Source of the DNA: Neocallimastix lanati (nom. inval.)
Lineage: Eukaryota; Neocallimastigomycota; Neocallimastigomycetes; Neocallimastigales; Neocallimastigaceae
Direction: 5' to 3'
Assembly: GCA_016946835.1 (NCBI GenBank)
Contig: JACVTC010000080.1
Location: 590,001-650,000 of the forward strand
DNA length: 60,000 nt
In this document: piece after piece, positions 12,190-24,144 of the stretch
How positions within the stretch are numbered: position 1 is the stretch's first letter
Layout of the letters: each line of letters opens with the position of its first letter
Translations under genes and position numbers: made by a program
The notes under the pieces: model-generated
The model's input: the letters and a program-made list of their open reading frames with translations, nothing else
Databases searched by the model: none
Told to the model about the DNA's origin: nothing

Positions 12190-15100
12190 ATGAGTGCAAT
12201 AAAACAATTTAAAAATTCAATAGGATCAAAAGATTTAAAAAATTTTTTAATGAAAGAAAAAAATAAAACAAAAGAAAATGACGGAATAATAATAGAAAAT
12301 TTAGAAGAAATCAATGATGGTTCTTTTTCAAAAGAAAAGAAAAAAAATAATAATAATAAAAATGAAACAAATTCAGAGATAGATAGTAATAGTGACCAAA
12401 AAAATATGAAATATACCATAAGTTCATTGGATTTAATGAAACTTTTGAAAAAACAAAAGTCAAAAACAAAAAATAATGAAGAAGAAGAGACTGAATTGAA
12501 TGAAATTTCAGAAGATTCTGAATTAAATAGTGAAGAAAAATCTGAAAAAAATAATGACCAAAAAAATATGAAATACATTATAAATTCATTAGATTTAATA
12601 AAACTTTTAAAAAAAGAAAAGTCCAAAACCAAAAATAATGAGGAAGAAGATTTCGAAATAAGTGTAGATTTTAATGAATACGAAGAAAACGAAAATAAAA
12701 GCTATAAAGAGGATGAAGGAGAAAAATCAAAGAAAAACACTGAATATACAATAAGTTCAATTGATTTATTAAAATTTTTAAAAATGGAAAAATTCAAGAA
12801 TAAAAACAATGAAAAAGAAAAATTAGATAATAATGAAAATAAGAAAGATAATGAGGAAAAATTAGAAAAAAATGATAGTTCAAATGATGATATTAAAAAT
12901 AAATTTGATTTAATGAAATACTTAAAAAAGGAAAAATCAAAAACGAAGGTTAAAGAAGAAGAAAATGATTGTAACAATGATGAAAGCGAAAATGAAATGG
13001 ATAATGATTTAGGAAATTTAAAAGAAGAGATAAATAATAAAAAGAAAGATAATGATGAAAAATCTGATAAAAGTAGTAATAAGAAAAACAGTATGAAATA
13101 TACAATAGATTCATTAGATTTAATGAAATATTTAAAAAAGGAAAAAACAAAAGATTCCATAAATGAGGAAGGAAATTTTGATAGGAATGATGATAAAAAA
13201 ATTAATAGAGATAAATTAGGAAAATATGATAATACAATGGAGGATTTGATAGAAATGTTTGATATAATAAAATATTTAAAAAAAGAAAAATCAAAATCAA
13301 AAGTTAAAGAGGAAGAAGAAGAAGGAAACAATGATGATGATGAAATGGATAACTATTTAAAGAATCTTAAAGAAGAAATAAATAATAAAGAGAAAGATGA
13401 TGATGAAAAATCAAATAAAAGTAGTAAAAAGAAAAGTAGTATGAAATATGCAATGAATTCATTAGATTTAATGAAATTTTTAAAAAAGGAAAAAACAAAA
13501 GATTCTTTTAATGAGGAAGAAAAATCTGATATAGATAATGATGAAAAAAATAATAAAGAAAAACCAGAAAAATCTGATAGTTCAAAGGATGAAATAAAAG
13601 ATTTATTAGATCTAATGAAATATTTAAAGAAAGAAAAATCTAAAACAAAGAATAAGGAAGAAGAACAGGAAGAAGAACAAGAAGAAAATCCAGAAACTAA
13701 TAATGATTTTAATATTAATAGTGAAAAGTCGGAGAAAAGTAATTCAAAATATTCCATTAATTCATTAGATTTAATGAAATTTATGAAAAAGGAAAAAACG
13801 AAAGATTCTATAATCAAAAATGAAAATAATAATGAAATAAACAATAATAAAAAAAATAATAAGGATAAAATAACAAAAAATGATGAAAAAAAAGATAATA
13901 AAGGTAAATCTTATAAAGATAATGAAAAAAAAAATAACAAAAATAAAACTTTTAAAGATGACGAAAAGGAAAAAAATAAAAATAAAACTTCTATAAACGA
14001 TGAGAAGAAAGATAATAATAGTAAAATTTTTAAAAATAATGAAAAAATGGATGACAAAGAAAAACCAAAAAAAAATGATAGTCCTATGGAAGAGTTAATG
14101 TATAAATTAGATTTAATAAGATATTTAAAGAAGGAAAAATCAAAAACTTCTAAAATGAAAAAAGAAGTGAAAGTAGAAGAAAATATTGAAAATAATAATG
14201 ATTTAAAATCAACTAATGAAAAAATTGATAATCAAAAAAGTACGAAATATATGATAAATTCATTAGATTTAATGAAATTTTTAAAGAAAGAAAAATATAA
14301 ATCAAAAGTTAATGAAGAAATGAAAAATGAAACTGATAAAAAGAATAATAATAGTAATAATAGTAATAATAATAATAAAGAAAACCCAGAGAAAAATGAA
14401 AATCCATTAGATGATTTAATGGAATTATTAGAACAAAATATTGATTTAGAAGATTTCAGAAAAAAAATGGAAAAATTTAATAATTATACTGGCTTAAACT
14501 TTTTATATAATTATTATTATTATGAAAAACCTGAAGTGACTGATATTGAAAGAAGGAATGGTTTAAAGGGTATAGAAGAAAAAATAATAAAAATAAATGA
14601 TTTTAAAACTATTAAAGAGAAAATCAAGCTAATAAAACATTTAATAAATAGTCATTTAATTAAAACTGTTGATGATATTAAAGTTTTTCTTAAGGAAAAT
14701 GAAATTACCATTAAGGAATTAAATAGTCTTAAAGGTTTTGATCTCTTAATCTATTTAATTGAAGGTCAGACTGGCTATATCACCATTCCATTAATAAAAC
14801 ACGTAGTAAGTTATACTTATTATAAAAATTTAAATTATACCATTTTCAGTAATAAATTTGGAGTTAGGTCGCCACTTCTTTCTGCAATTATTAATAAAAA
14901 TTATAGAGCTGCGGACTTTTTAATAAAAAGGGGTGCTGATATTAACTTTAAAATAAATTCTATTAATGTTCTCTATTATTTATTAAATAATCAATTTCTT
15001 GATAAAAGTACACTTAAATATTTAATTAATAATGGATATGATGTAGCTGTAATGGATTCCTTTATTATCAATAATTTAAGTAATGATTATATTAATATCA

Positions 15101-16269
15101 TATTTAACTATGGTATCTTTGATAATACTTTTGTTTTGAGGATGCTTCATGGATATAAGAAACAAATACCATTATCAAATGCTCATATTCAATTCTTAGT
15201 GGAAAGAGAAAAGAAAAAAATTAAAATTCAAAATGACTGGTATTTTGAAGCCTTTAGTAAATCTGATTATGCAAAGATTGATCTTTTATTTACCAATGAA
15301 ATTATTCCTAATGAAAGCAAAATAAATGATATCATTTATAAAATTTTCTCTATTGTAGATATATATGATATGAAAAATCATTCCGATAAGAAATATGAAT
15401 TTAGAGAAGCAATCGAGAATAAGGAATTAAAGCAATTTCAAAAAATGTCTAAAGAATTTTTAGATGATGTCTCCCTACCAAATATAGAACAAAAAAGAAA
15501 TATGATTAAGGAGATAATGAAAGAAGATAACTTTGAAAGACTTATTGAATATGTTAAAAGGAATAATATCATGACTAAAGACTTGAATGATGAACATTTC
15601 GATATATTAATTTATGCCATTGAAAACGGAGTATCCTTTGACAATATTTATGAAATTATAAAATTAGCACAATATCATATATTTGACTATAAAATAATAG
15701 ATGATGAAAGTAAAGATTTTAAGACACCATTTTTGGTTGCTATTTCTAATAGAAGATATGATGTAATTGACTTTTTAATAAATAATGAAGTAAATATTCA
15801 TAAACATCTTATTACAATGGTAGATGATAAACCTTGTAACGATCTCATTAACTATTTATGTAGAAATAAAAAATTAAATTATCAAAGTCTAATCTACATA
15901 TTTTCCAAGTTAGATAATAGTAAGGAAGATTATTATGTCGCTCCGGAGTCGTTTAATTATTTAATTGAAAGTTCAAAAAATAAAGAAGCAGAATTTCTCA
16001 TAAATAAATTTTCATTACCAATAGTGGATGATTGGTATAAAAAAGCTGCCCAAGTAGAAAACTTTGGATTTATTGATATGGCCTTTGAACATGATACCAG
16101 AGAATTTGATAAAAAATCTGAAATTCTTCAAACCATATTAGCCGAAAATCTTCATCCAATGAAAATTGCAGAATTTATGAAATATACCAAACATACCAAG
16201 ATAAAAGATATTTATCGGGAAACCATGATAAGTATATTCCAAGGTGAATTTGGAAAATTACTTTCTTAA
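12190..16269 (+). CDS. Large protein: 12 SLDLMK-type motif repeats fused to a divergent ankyrin-like domain, 1359 aa
   Basis: Intronless frame, ATG in an AAACAAAATG context, TAA at the end. Residues about 1-750 are a charged Lys/Glu/Asn/Asp-rich region carrying twelve copies of a motif with consensus SLDLMK[YFL]LKKEKSK. The motif starts lie near residues 15 (degenerate), 79, 133, 190, 238, 308, 357, 424, 473, 525, 639 and 691. From the fourth copy, two subtypes alternate: one preceded by KY[TSM]I[ND] and one preceded by an acidic helix and followed by KVKEEE, so the true unit is a dimer of about 117 residues. Residues about 790-1359 are homologous to the whole 555-residue protein at 9214-10881, with ankyrin-like units around residues 880-910 (SPLLSAIINKN, then ADFLIKRGADIN) and again near 1180-1210 (TPFLVAISN). 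No signal peptide or membrane span. Each motif looks like a short amphipathic helix followed by a basic patch, so it could bind a partner or membrane surface; that is inference. The function is unknown. Confidence 0.9.
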   Translation: MSAIKQFKNSIGSKDLKNFLMKEKNKTKENDGIIIENLEEINDGSFSKEKKKNNNNKNETNSEIDSNSDQKNMKYTISSLDLMKLLKKQKSKTKNNEEEETELNEISEDSELNSEEKSEKNNDQKNMKYIINSLDLIKLLKKEKSKTKNNEEEDFEISVDFNEYEENENKSYKEDEGEKSKKNTEYTISSIDLLKFLKMEKFKNKNNEKEKLDNNENKKDNEEKLEKNDSSNDDIKNKFDLMKYLKKEKSKTKVKEEENDCNNDESENEMDNDLGNLKEEINNKKKDNDEKSDKSSNKKNSMKYTIDSLDLMKYLKKEKTKDSINEEGNFDRNDDKKINRDKLGKYDNTMEDLIEMFDIIKYLKKEKSKSKVKEEEEEGNNDDDEMDNYLKNLKEEINNKEKDDDEKSNKSSKKKSSMKYAMNSLDLMKFLKKEKTKDSFNEEEKSDIDNDEKNNKEKPEKSDSSKDEIKDLLDLMKYLKKEKSKTKNKEEEQEEEQEENPETNNDFNINSEKSEKSNSKYSINSLDLMKFMKKEKTKDSIIKNENNNEINNNKKNNKDKITKNDEKKDNKGKSYKDNEKKNNKNKTFKDDEKEKNKNKTSINDEKKDNNSKIFKNNEKMDDKEKPKKNDSPMEELMYKLDLIRYLKKEKSKTSKMKKEVKVEENIENNNDLKSTNEKIDNQKSTKYMINSLDLMKFLKKEKYKSKVNEEMKNETDKKNNNSNNSNNNNKENPEKNENPLDDLMELLEQNIDLEDFRKKMEKFNNYTGLNFLYNYYYYEKPEVTDIERRNGLKGIEEKIIKINDFKTIKEKIKLIKHLINSHLIKTVDDIKVFLKENEITIKELNSLKGFDLLIYLIEGQTGYITIPLIKHVVSYTYYKNLNYTIFSNKFGVRSPLLSAIINKNYRAADFLIKRGADINFKINSINVLYYLLNNQFLDKSTLKYLINNGYDVAVMDSFIINNLSNDYINIIFNYGIFDNTFVLRMLHGYKKQIPLSNAHIQFLVEREKKKIKIQNDWYFEAFSKSDYAKIDLLFTNEIIPNESKINDIIYKIFSIVDIYDMKNHSDKKYEFREAIENKELKQFQKMSKEFLDDVSLPNIEQKRNMIKEIMKEDNFERLIEYVKRNNIMTKDLNDEHFDILIYAIENGVSFDNIYEIIKLAQYHIFDYKIIDDESKDFKTPFLVAISNRRYDVIDFLINNEVNIHKHLITMVDDKPCNDLINYLCRNKKLNYQSLIYIFSKLDNSKEDYYVAPESFNYLIESSKNKEAEFLINKFSLPIVDDWYKKAAQVENFGFIDMAFEHDTREFDKKSEILQTILAENLHPMKIAEFMKYTKHTKIKDIYRETMISIFQGEFGKLLS

Positions 16270-16469
16270 TTAATAAATAAATAAATAAAAAGGATAAATA
16301 TTTAATATAGAGTAATAATAATAATATAATATAAATTTTATATTATATATAATAATAATAATAATAATAATAAAAAAAGATTAAATATTAAAAATTGTAA
16401 ATTAATTTTTAAATATATATAAAATAAAATATGTGTTGATACTTTATTATTCAATAATAAAAATTTATA

Positions 16470-16504
<35 letters not shown>

Positions 16505-17033
16505 TTTTTTTTTTCCAATAGAATGTATTTAAAAAAATTAATAAAAACATTATATAATTAAAAAAAAAAAAAAATTTAAAAAAAATTGAAAGGCCACTTT
16601 TTAAAAGTGACTAATTTCACTAAATTTTTTAAAATTGACAAAAATTCATTTAAATTAAAATTTTGTTATAAAAATTTAAATAGTGAGAAATTATGTTGAA
16701 AAGATAATCAACGGTCGAGTTTTTATCAATTTAATAAAATAAAACTATTCTTTCAAGCTAATTTTAACTTGAACTAAATCATATTTAAATATTATTGTTA
16801 TTATCATTCATTATATTTATTATCATTTATAATAATAACAATAATAATAATAATAAATATATATATTATATTAACAATATAAATTCAATTTAAATTCTTA
16901 AAAATGCTTATAAAAAAAAATTCTTAAAATGACAATTAAAACTTAAATTTCAAAATCAAATATACATAGTTGTAAAAAAATTTTTTTTTATAAAATTCAA
17001 CGAAAAAACTTTCAAATTATTTCAATAGGTTAA

Positions 17034-17080
<47 letters not shown>

Positions 17081-18873
17081 TTTCAAGTTATATTCAAGAA
17101 TTTTATATATAATTAATATAACTTTTATAATAAAATAATTATTATTTTTTTTTTATATTTATAATTATTTAAATAATAATGTAGTTTTAATAATTTTTTA
17201 ATATCTAAATAAAACTAAATAAACTAAATTAATTTTAATAGTGGTTAAGTATTACAATTATATATGTTTAAATAGTAAATAAAAATAAATAATAAATAAA
17301 TAAATATAAATATTAATAATAAAAATATATAATAAAAATAATAGTAACTAATAAAAATAAAAATAAATAATAAAAATAAATAATAAAAATAAATAATAAC
17401 TAATAAAAATAATTATAATAAATAATAAAAAATAAATAATAAAAATAAAAATAAATAATTAAAATAAATAATTAAAATAAATAATTTATAATAAAAATAA
17501 AACTAAAAGAAAAAAAAATAAAAATTAAAATAAACAGTGTAATAAACGAAAAAAAAATAAAAATAAAAATAAACAGAGTAATAAATTAAAGTGTTTTATT
17601 TATAATCACTGAAGCAGTCTGTAAAAAAATAATAATAATTCTTTCTTCTAACTAATAATTATTATTTCTTAGTTTTGTTAATTATTTATATAATAATAAA
17701 CATAATTTTATGTTTTAAAAATATAATATATTCATTCAATATTTATTAAATAATCTTGATAGAGTTTATTTTATTTTCTTATTTTTATTTAATATTTAAT
17801 ATTAAAAGAAAATGATTAAATATTTTATAATAATTAATTTTTAATAATTTTTATTTTTAAAATAATTTATTTGTTTTATTATGACAAAGTTTATAATAAA
17901 CTCTAATAACATAAAGTATTGTATATTATTTTTCATTTTTCTCTACTTATTAATTAATATTATTGTAGTTAATAACTTAATTAATAATAAGGAATTTTAT
18001 ATTTTTAAGTTGATGTGATAATGAACAAAATAGGTTCAATGAAATAACTTTTTATAGTTTTATATAATTAAAAAAAAGGAGAAAAAATCTTTAAATAAAT
18101 TTTTATATATATAAAAATATATATATAGTAATTATAAAAGAAATAATCTATTTAACCAAAAATTGGTTTAAGGTTTATATTTTTATATAATCTATTTTCA
18201 GGAGACAATGTAATAACTTTATAAAGAACAAATATTTAATTAATTAAGTCTTTATACTTCTTTTCATTTTTATTTTTCAATATATTATGAATTAGATAAT
18301 TAATTACAACATTGTTCATATTAAATAAAAAAAAAAAAGTTTTATATATATAATATTAAAAAAAAAAAAAAAAAAATATTAAACTTTTTATAATATTATA
18401 CATACAAATTTATATAAATGTCAAATGTCAAATTTAAAAATTACAATATACATTGATTGATTAAATGGATACTAAAATAATTACCATAAAATTTTCCTGA
18501 AATTATTTTATTTTATTTTTATTTTTATTCTTATTCTTATTTACAATTATTCATTTCATAGATATAATTAATTATTAATTGAAAATAATTATTATTTATA
18601 ATCAAAGGTTATTGCAAAATCTAATACGATTTTAGATATTTTCATAATGACCATTTCTTGTAGAGTTTGAACATAGAATAGTAATTTTTAATTTTTTTTC
18701 TTTTAAATTTTTTTATTCTATTTAATATGTAATTCATTAAAATACATTCCGATTAATTATCTTTATAACATATTTTTAATTTATTAATGAAAAAAGTTTT
18801 ATATAATATAGAATTTTTTATATTATAATAAAATAATAATATATTTTAATCATACAATACACTAAAAAAAAAA

Positions 18874-18919
<46 letters not shown>

Positions 18920-20608
18920 TTTAATAAAAAAGATTATAAAATATATTTAACAAAATTAATATATTAAAATGAAAATGAAAACTATTTTTTTTTAAACTAG
19001 GAATAAAAAAAAAAAAAAAAAAAAACTTAATATTATATTTATTATTGTAAATAATATAACCTTAATTTCATATTAATTATAGTATATAATATAACCTTAA
19101 TATTTTATAGTAAATTATATACATTAAGTTCTATTATTATACTAACCAAAAATAAACTTCAGTAATTATTCCTGCTATATATATATATCAAATATAGAAC
19201 AGATAAAAATAACCTGTTTTGTATCATAGTAGATTGAATCTATTTTAAGTACTAAAAATTGTGTGTTGTAAAAAGAATACATTAGATTAAAAAGTTTAAT
19301 ATTTATATATTAAAAAAACAATAACAACATTTAATTAACATAATAAAATTAATACAATAAAATATAAATGTTGCCTAATAAATAATGTTATTATTATATT
19401 TATTATAGTAGGGAAAATATACATATTAAAAAAAAATTTAACATTTAATAACCAAAACAAAAATAATGTAAATAATAAATGTCAATATTATATTTATTAT
19501 CGTAGGAAAAATCTACATATATTAAGGTTTTATAAGCGCTATTTTTATAAGAATTTTTTGTTATTTTTAGAAATGATACATAAATATATATATATATTAC
19601 AGTAGGGAAGAAAAAGAATAAAAATATATATAAAACAAATATCATTTATAATATTTTTGAATATATATTAATTAATAGTCTTTGGAAATGTAAATACTAA
19701 AATAAATATAAATGAAATATTTACTAAATACAGAGATTATATTGCATCTATGATTATAAATTTAAAACCAATAAAATAATTATATTTATATTTATATACT
19801 AATTATTATTAATAGAGGTTCTATAAAGTATTGATTAGATTAATAATTCATTTGATAGTACATAGATCATATACAGTATTCAAATATATTATTTATTTTT
19901 AAGTACAAAATATTATATATTTTTATATTTTATGATTTTAATTGATGTTTAAAAATATATTATAAATTTAATTTAGTGCATAAGATTAATCTAGAAATAA
20001 AATATGTTTATAATATATGTAATTTATTATTAAATAATAATATATATCTGGTATATATATATATATATATATATTTGATACTATATTTACATTTTAAAAG
20101 CTAATATCACAAATTTTCAGTATCTTTTTAAAAATACATAATTTTTTTTTTTAAAATAAGAATTTTATTAAAAATGAATAAACTAAATAAATAATTAAAT
20201 CGATTCAATATATTAACTTTAAAAAATTTTTAAAATATAATAATTTTTACATATATATAAATTTTATTTTTTAATAAATTACTTTTTTAATTGATGATAG
20301 AAATAGTAATAATTTTATTTTTTAAAAGTTAAACTATTTATAATGTACTATTTAAATGTCAATTTAAACTTTAATTATACTACTATATACATATTAACAT
20401 TCAAAAAAAAAAAAAACTTTATTTTACTTTATTTTAAATAAATTAATATAATTTAAAATTGTAACTAATTTTATTATGATTAATATCACATCAATTCTTA
20501 TTACTACGTTTATAATTAATTCAAAAAAAGAATATAAATAAGAATAATATGAAAAATCGTAATTATAATTAATTTTATTTTTTTTTTTATTTTGTATATA
20601 AATAATTC

Positions 20609-20646
<38 letters not shown>

Positions 20647-20711
20647 ATAAATCATTATTAATTTTATATAATAAAATCAGTATTCATTATTAAAATAGCA
20701 TATTAAACAAA
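16270..20711. other. AT-rich intergenic sequence, 4.4 kb
   Basis: No gene seen on either strand. It contains A-runs near 16471-16501, 17039-17072 and 18358-18376, an AAT microsatellite near 18876-18918, an (AT)n patch near 20055-20073, AATAAA-type low complexity at 17280-17480, and a T-run at 20609-20637 close to the next gene. The A-run at 17039-17072 is flanked by two similar copies of GAAAAAACTTTCAA, discussed among the findings. Confidence 0.6.
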
Positions 20712-20885
20712 ATGCCATTTACTTGTTCTGATATCTTCAAAATTATCTTTGCTATCATCTTACCACCACTTGGTGTTTTCTTAGAAAGAGGAATTGGAAT
20801 GGATTTAATTATTAACATTATCTTAACTATTATTGGGTTTGTTCCGGGTATTATACACGCGCTGTATATTATTTGCAAGTATTAG
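20712..20885 (+). CDS. PMP3: PMP3/UPF0057 family membrane proteolipid, copy 1 (57 aa)
   Basis: ATG in an ACAAAATG context opens a 57-codon frame ending in TAG. The product starts MPFTCSDIFKII, has LPPLGVFLERG in the first hydrophobic hairpin and ends PGIIHALYIICKY. This is the full-length signature of the PMP3 (SNA1, stress-induced hydrophobic peptide) family: two transmembrane helices (about residues 9-25 and 32-54) joined by a short polar loop (ERGIGMD). In yeast the homologue sits in the plasma membrane and influences membrane potential and salt tolerance; the same role here is inferred from the family. Base composition is much less AT-biased than the flanks. It is paired with a similar gene 2.1 kb downstream on the same strand (40 of 57 residues identical). 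No intron. Confidence 0.93.
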   Translation: MPFTCSDIFKIIFAIILPPLGVFLERGIGMDLIINIILTIIGFVPGIIHALYIICKY

Positions 20886-22988
20886 TACAAAAATTATCAT
20901 TAGAATTTACATGAACGCCATATCCTTAATTTCAAATAATCACAGTAAAGCAAAAAAAACAAAAAAAAAAAAAAAAATCAAGAAGAAATTATACAAATTC
21001 CATATATAAATGGAAACATTAACTTGTAAATGTAAAAAAAAAAAAAAAAAAAAATATTCTCTATCATCAAATTAAAAAACTTCATCATCATATTAAAATT
21101 ACAAAATGTTTATAAAACAGAATTCATACTTAAAAATATACAAAAAAAAAATTTTTTTAATTAATAATTATAATTAATTGTATAAAAAATTTAATTTGTA
21201 TGAATATAATAAATAAATAAAATATATATAAATATATAAAATATAATAATTTGAATAAATTTTTATTGAATTATTGTGTAATATGAAATTGGAGGTTTAT
21301 TATAGTTATTTTTATATAGACATGATATCAAGAATAGTATTATTAGAATGTAATATGAATTTCTCTTTTTATATTGATAAAATATGTTATTTAATGTATA
21401 TTTAACGTTGAAAATACTGATATTATTTAAAAAATAAAAATTTTACTACTATATTATTTGATCATAAATAATCTTAAAATATTTAATATTTTAAAATATT
21501 ATTATAAATATATTATTATTATTATTATATTATTATTATTGAAACAAATTAATTAAATAATAATATTAATATTAATTAGTTTTTAATATTTATTAAAATA
21601 TTAATTAGATAAAAATTAAATAATATTTTTTTTAAAAAAAAAAAAAAAAACAGAATTTTCTAATGGCAATAATTATATATTTATTAATAAAATTAATAAA
21701 ATCAATTACTAATTATAAATTCATTTCATATACTTATGACACATTTAAATTTTTTTTTTATTTTTTTAGATAAAGATTAACGAGAGGGACTCTCTAATCT
21801 CTCCTTTAAACGAATATTGATAATTTATAATTATTAATTCTTTATATTTAATTAGTATTATATAGAATATTCATCATAATATAGAGTTTAATAGTATGAA
21901 TGCATGATTTATTTTTTATTAATTTTTTTTATAGTTTATTAGTATTATATATTTATATAATATATTTATATATTACTTTATTGGAGACAAATTTTTTCTT
22001 TATTATAATTTTTGACAGTTCATAAGAATAAAAAAAAAAATTGATCATATGATAATTTATTAAATTAATTTATTAATTTAATAATAAAAAATTTAAAATA
22101 AAACTATAGAATATTTTATAGAAAGAATTAAAGTTTTAATGACTATTTTAACTGAATTCTTTAACTGAAATGAAAAAAGTTTTTAATTATTATCCAATCA
22201 AAGTTATATAAAAAAAAACTTTTAATTGTATTTATGAAATAGACAATTAAGATAATAGTTAATACTGAATAATATATTTATTTCCATATTTTAGTATTTA
22301 TTAAAATAAAAATGATAATAGCTGAACTTTCCTTTAAAAAAGTATTGGATATGTGTTATTAGAATTTAATCATTAAATAAAAATCTTAGGTTAATAGTAA
22401 AACTAAGTTAATTTTAGAACAAGCCACAAACTTGTATATGTACATTTATATTTCATTATTTATTATATTATAATATTATCACTTAATTAAATTTTCATTC
22501 AAAAGATAACTGAATTAAGAATAATTTATAACAATCATGTTTTAATATATTATAATAGTGTTTAATTAAAATAATATTATATGAATGATTAATTATATAT
22601 TTTGATTTATTTTATATATTATTTTTGTATTGCGTATTTTTTTTTTTTATATATATATTCTAATTAAACTAAAAAAAGAAAAATTAAAAAGTATATTAAT
22701 ATATATATATATATTTTTTTTTTTTTCTTTGGATATATAAAGAAGAAATTTTCTTAAATTTTATTAATTTTTCGTAAAATAATAAAAAAACAAAAAAAAA
22801 AAAAAAAAAAAAAAAAAACAAGTTTTTTTTTCTTATTTAATTTTAATAAGAATTGAAAAAAGGAATTCAAGTAATATTTTAGTTAGAATTTAGCTAAAAA
22901 AAAAAATTATAAATACGAAGTATAAATACGAAAATAATATAAATTTTAAAAAATATTAATATTATTTTAAAGAAAAAATTAAAAGAAG
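20886..22988. other. AT-rich spacer between the two PMP3-type genes
   Basis: No coding sequence recognised. Contains A-runs (about 20961-20977, 21034-21052, 22791-22818), TA-rich patches and a short GC-rich inverted pair near 21782-21794 (GAGAGGGACTCTC). The last 100 bases are the 5' flank of the second PMP3-type gene. Confidence 0.6.
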
Positions 22989-23162
22989 ATGCCTTTAACC
23001 TGTAGTGATATTTTCAAGATCATTGGTGCTTGTATTATTCCACCACTTGGTGTTTTCATGGAAAGAGGTTGTAATAAAGATTTTATTATTAATGTTCTTT
23101 TAACTTGTTTATGTTGGGCGCCGGGAATGATACACGCATTATATATTATCTGTAAATATTAA
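22989..23162 (+). CDS. PMP3: PMP3/UPF0057 family membrane proteolipid, copy 2 (57 aa)
   Basis: ATG in an AGAAGATG context, 57 codons, TAA. It begins MPLTCSDIFKIIGAC, carries IPPLGVFMERG and ends PGMIHALYIICKY, so it is another complete PMP3-family proteolipid with two predicted membrane helices. It matches the copy at 20712-20885 at 40 of 57 positions without gaps. The N-terminus, the PPLGVF core and the last ten residues are almost unchanged, while the loop (CNKD in place of GMD) and the second helix have diverged. It has four extra Cys residues (15, 28, 40, 42) compared with copy 1. The pair looks like an old tandem duplication whose members have specialised; the distinct roles are unknown. 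Confidence 0.93.
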   Translation: MPLTCSDIFKIIGACIIPPLGVFMERGCNKDFIINVLLTCLCWAPGMIHALYIICKY

Positions 23163-24103
23163 TAAACTCAAAAGAAATTTAAATTATTTAAATGAATAAA
23201 CATATTTAAATAAATATATTAAAAAAGATTGTAAAAGATCTTAAAAATTTCTTGAGAAATAATTGAAATGAATAATCATTTCAAACATAAACAATAATTA
23301 TTATAGTTTTTATTAACTTTTATCGAAAGATATATTTATAATTATATCATATTACGCTAAAAATTACAGTATTATTTATATATATTAACATTAACAATGA
23401 ATATCACTAAGCAATATTTAAACTAAATATATTAATATTAATATTCAAAATAAAAAAAAAAAAATATTATTTATATTAGAATAAAAATTTTGATACTTTC
23501 AAATACTTTTTATTTTAATATTATTATACATAATATTTATTGCATGTATCATATTTTAAAATTATTACTAAAAAAAAATTATTAAAGTTAAATAAAAAAA
23601 GAAAAATAAATAATAAAAAAATAAATATTTTAAAAAATAAATGAAAAAGTTTTTTTTTTGTTCAAATTATTATTATTTAAATAAAAATTTTTTTATTCAC
23701 ATGTATATGTATAATATATATAATTATATATATATATATATATTTTTATATTTGAAGATATATTTTTATTATAAATTTTGTAATATTGTATATTTTAATT
23801 GTAATAAATATATTATCATAAAAATTATTTTTAAGAAAGTATTTTAAGTTAATAATGTTTGTATTACATTAAATTATAAATTATAAAGTATTAAAAGACA
23901 GGATGTCATAAATTTTTATATCATTAATTTTAGAATTTGAAAAATAATTTTTTTTTCTTTTTTTTTTTTTTAGAGTTAAATGAATCTTCAAAATTTGAAA
24001 AAGAAAGAGATATTCTCTACATAAAGGAATCATTTAAAAAAAAAAAAAAAAAAATAGGATTCTTTTTTAATTATTTGGATGATATTTCATATTTATATAA
24101 TAT

Positions 24104-24140
<37 letters not shown>
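23163..24140. other. AT-rich sequence with homopolymer runs
   Basis: No gene recognised. Two short open frames (23641-23847 and 23937-24149) are low-complexity (poly-Phe, poly-Lys, Tyr/Ile) and not credible. An A-run of about 30 bases (24110-24140) abuts the start of the retroelement remnants. Confidence 0.6.

Positions 24141-24144
<4 letters not shown>

Noticed and set aside
12147-13844. Minus-strand frames rich in Ser/Phe opposite the 1359-residue gene
   Set aside because: Antisense shadows of Lys/Glu/Asn-rich codons in the real plus-strand gene.
21782-21794. GC-rich inverted repeat GAGAGGGACTCTC as a terminator or regulatory hairpin
   Set aside because: The stem is only five pairs, it is not next to a gene end, and there is no supporting context.
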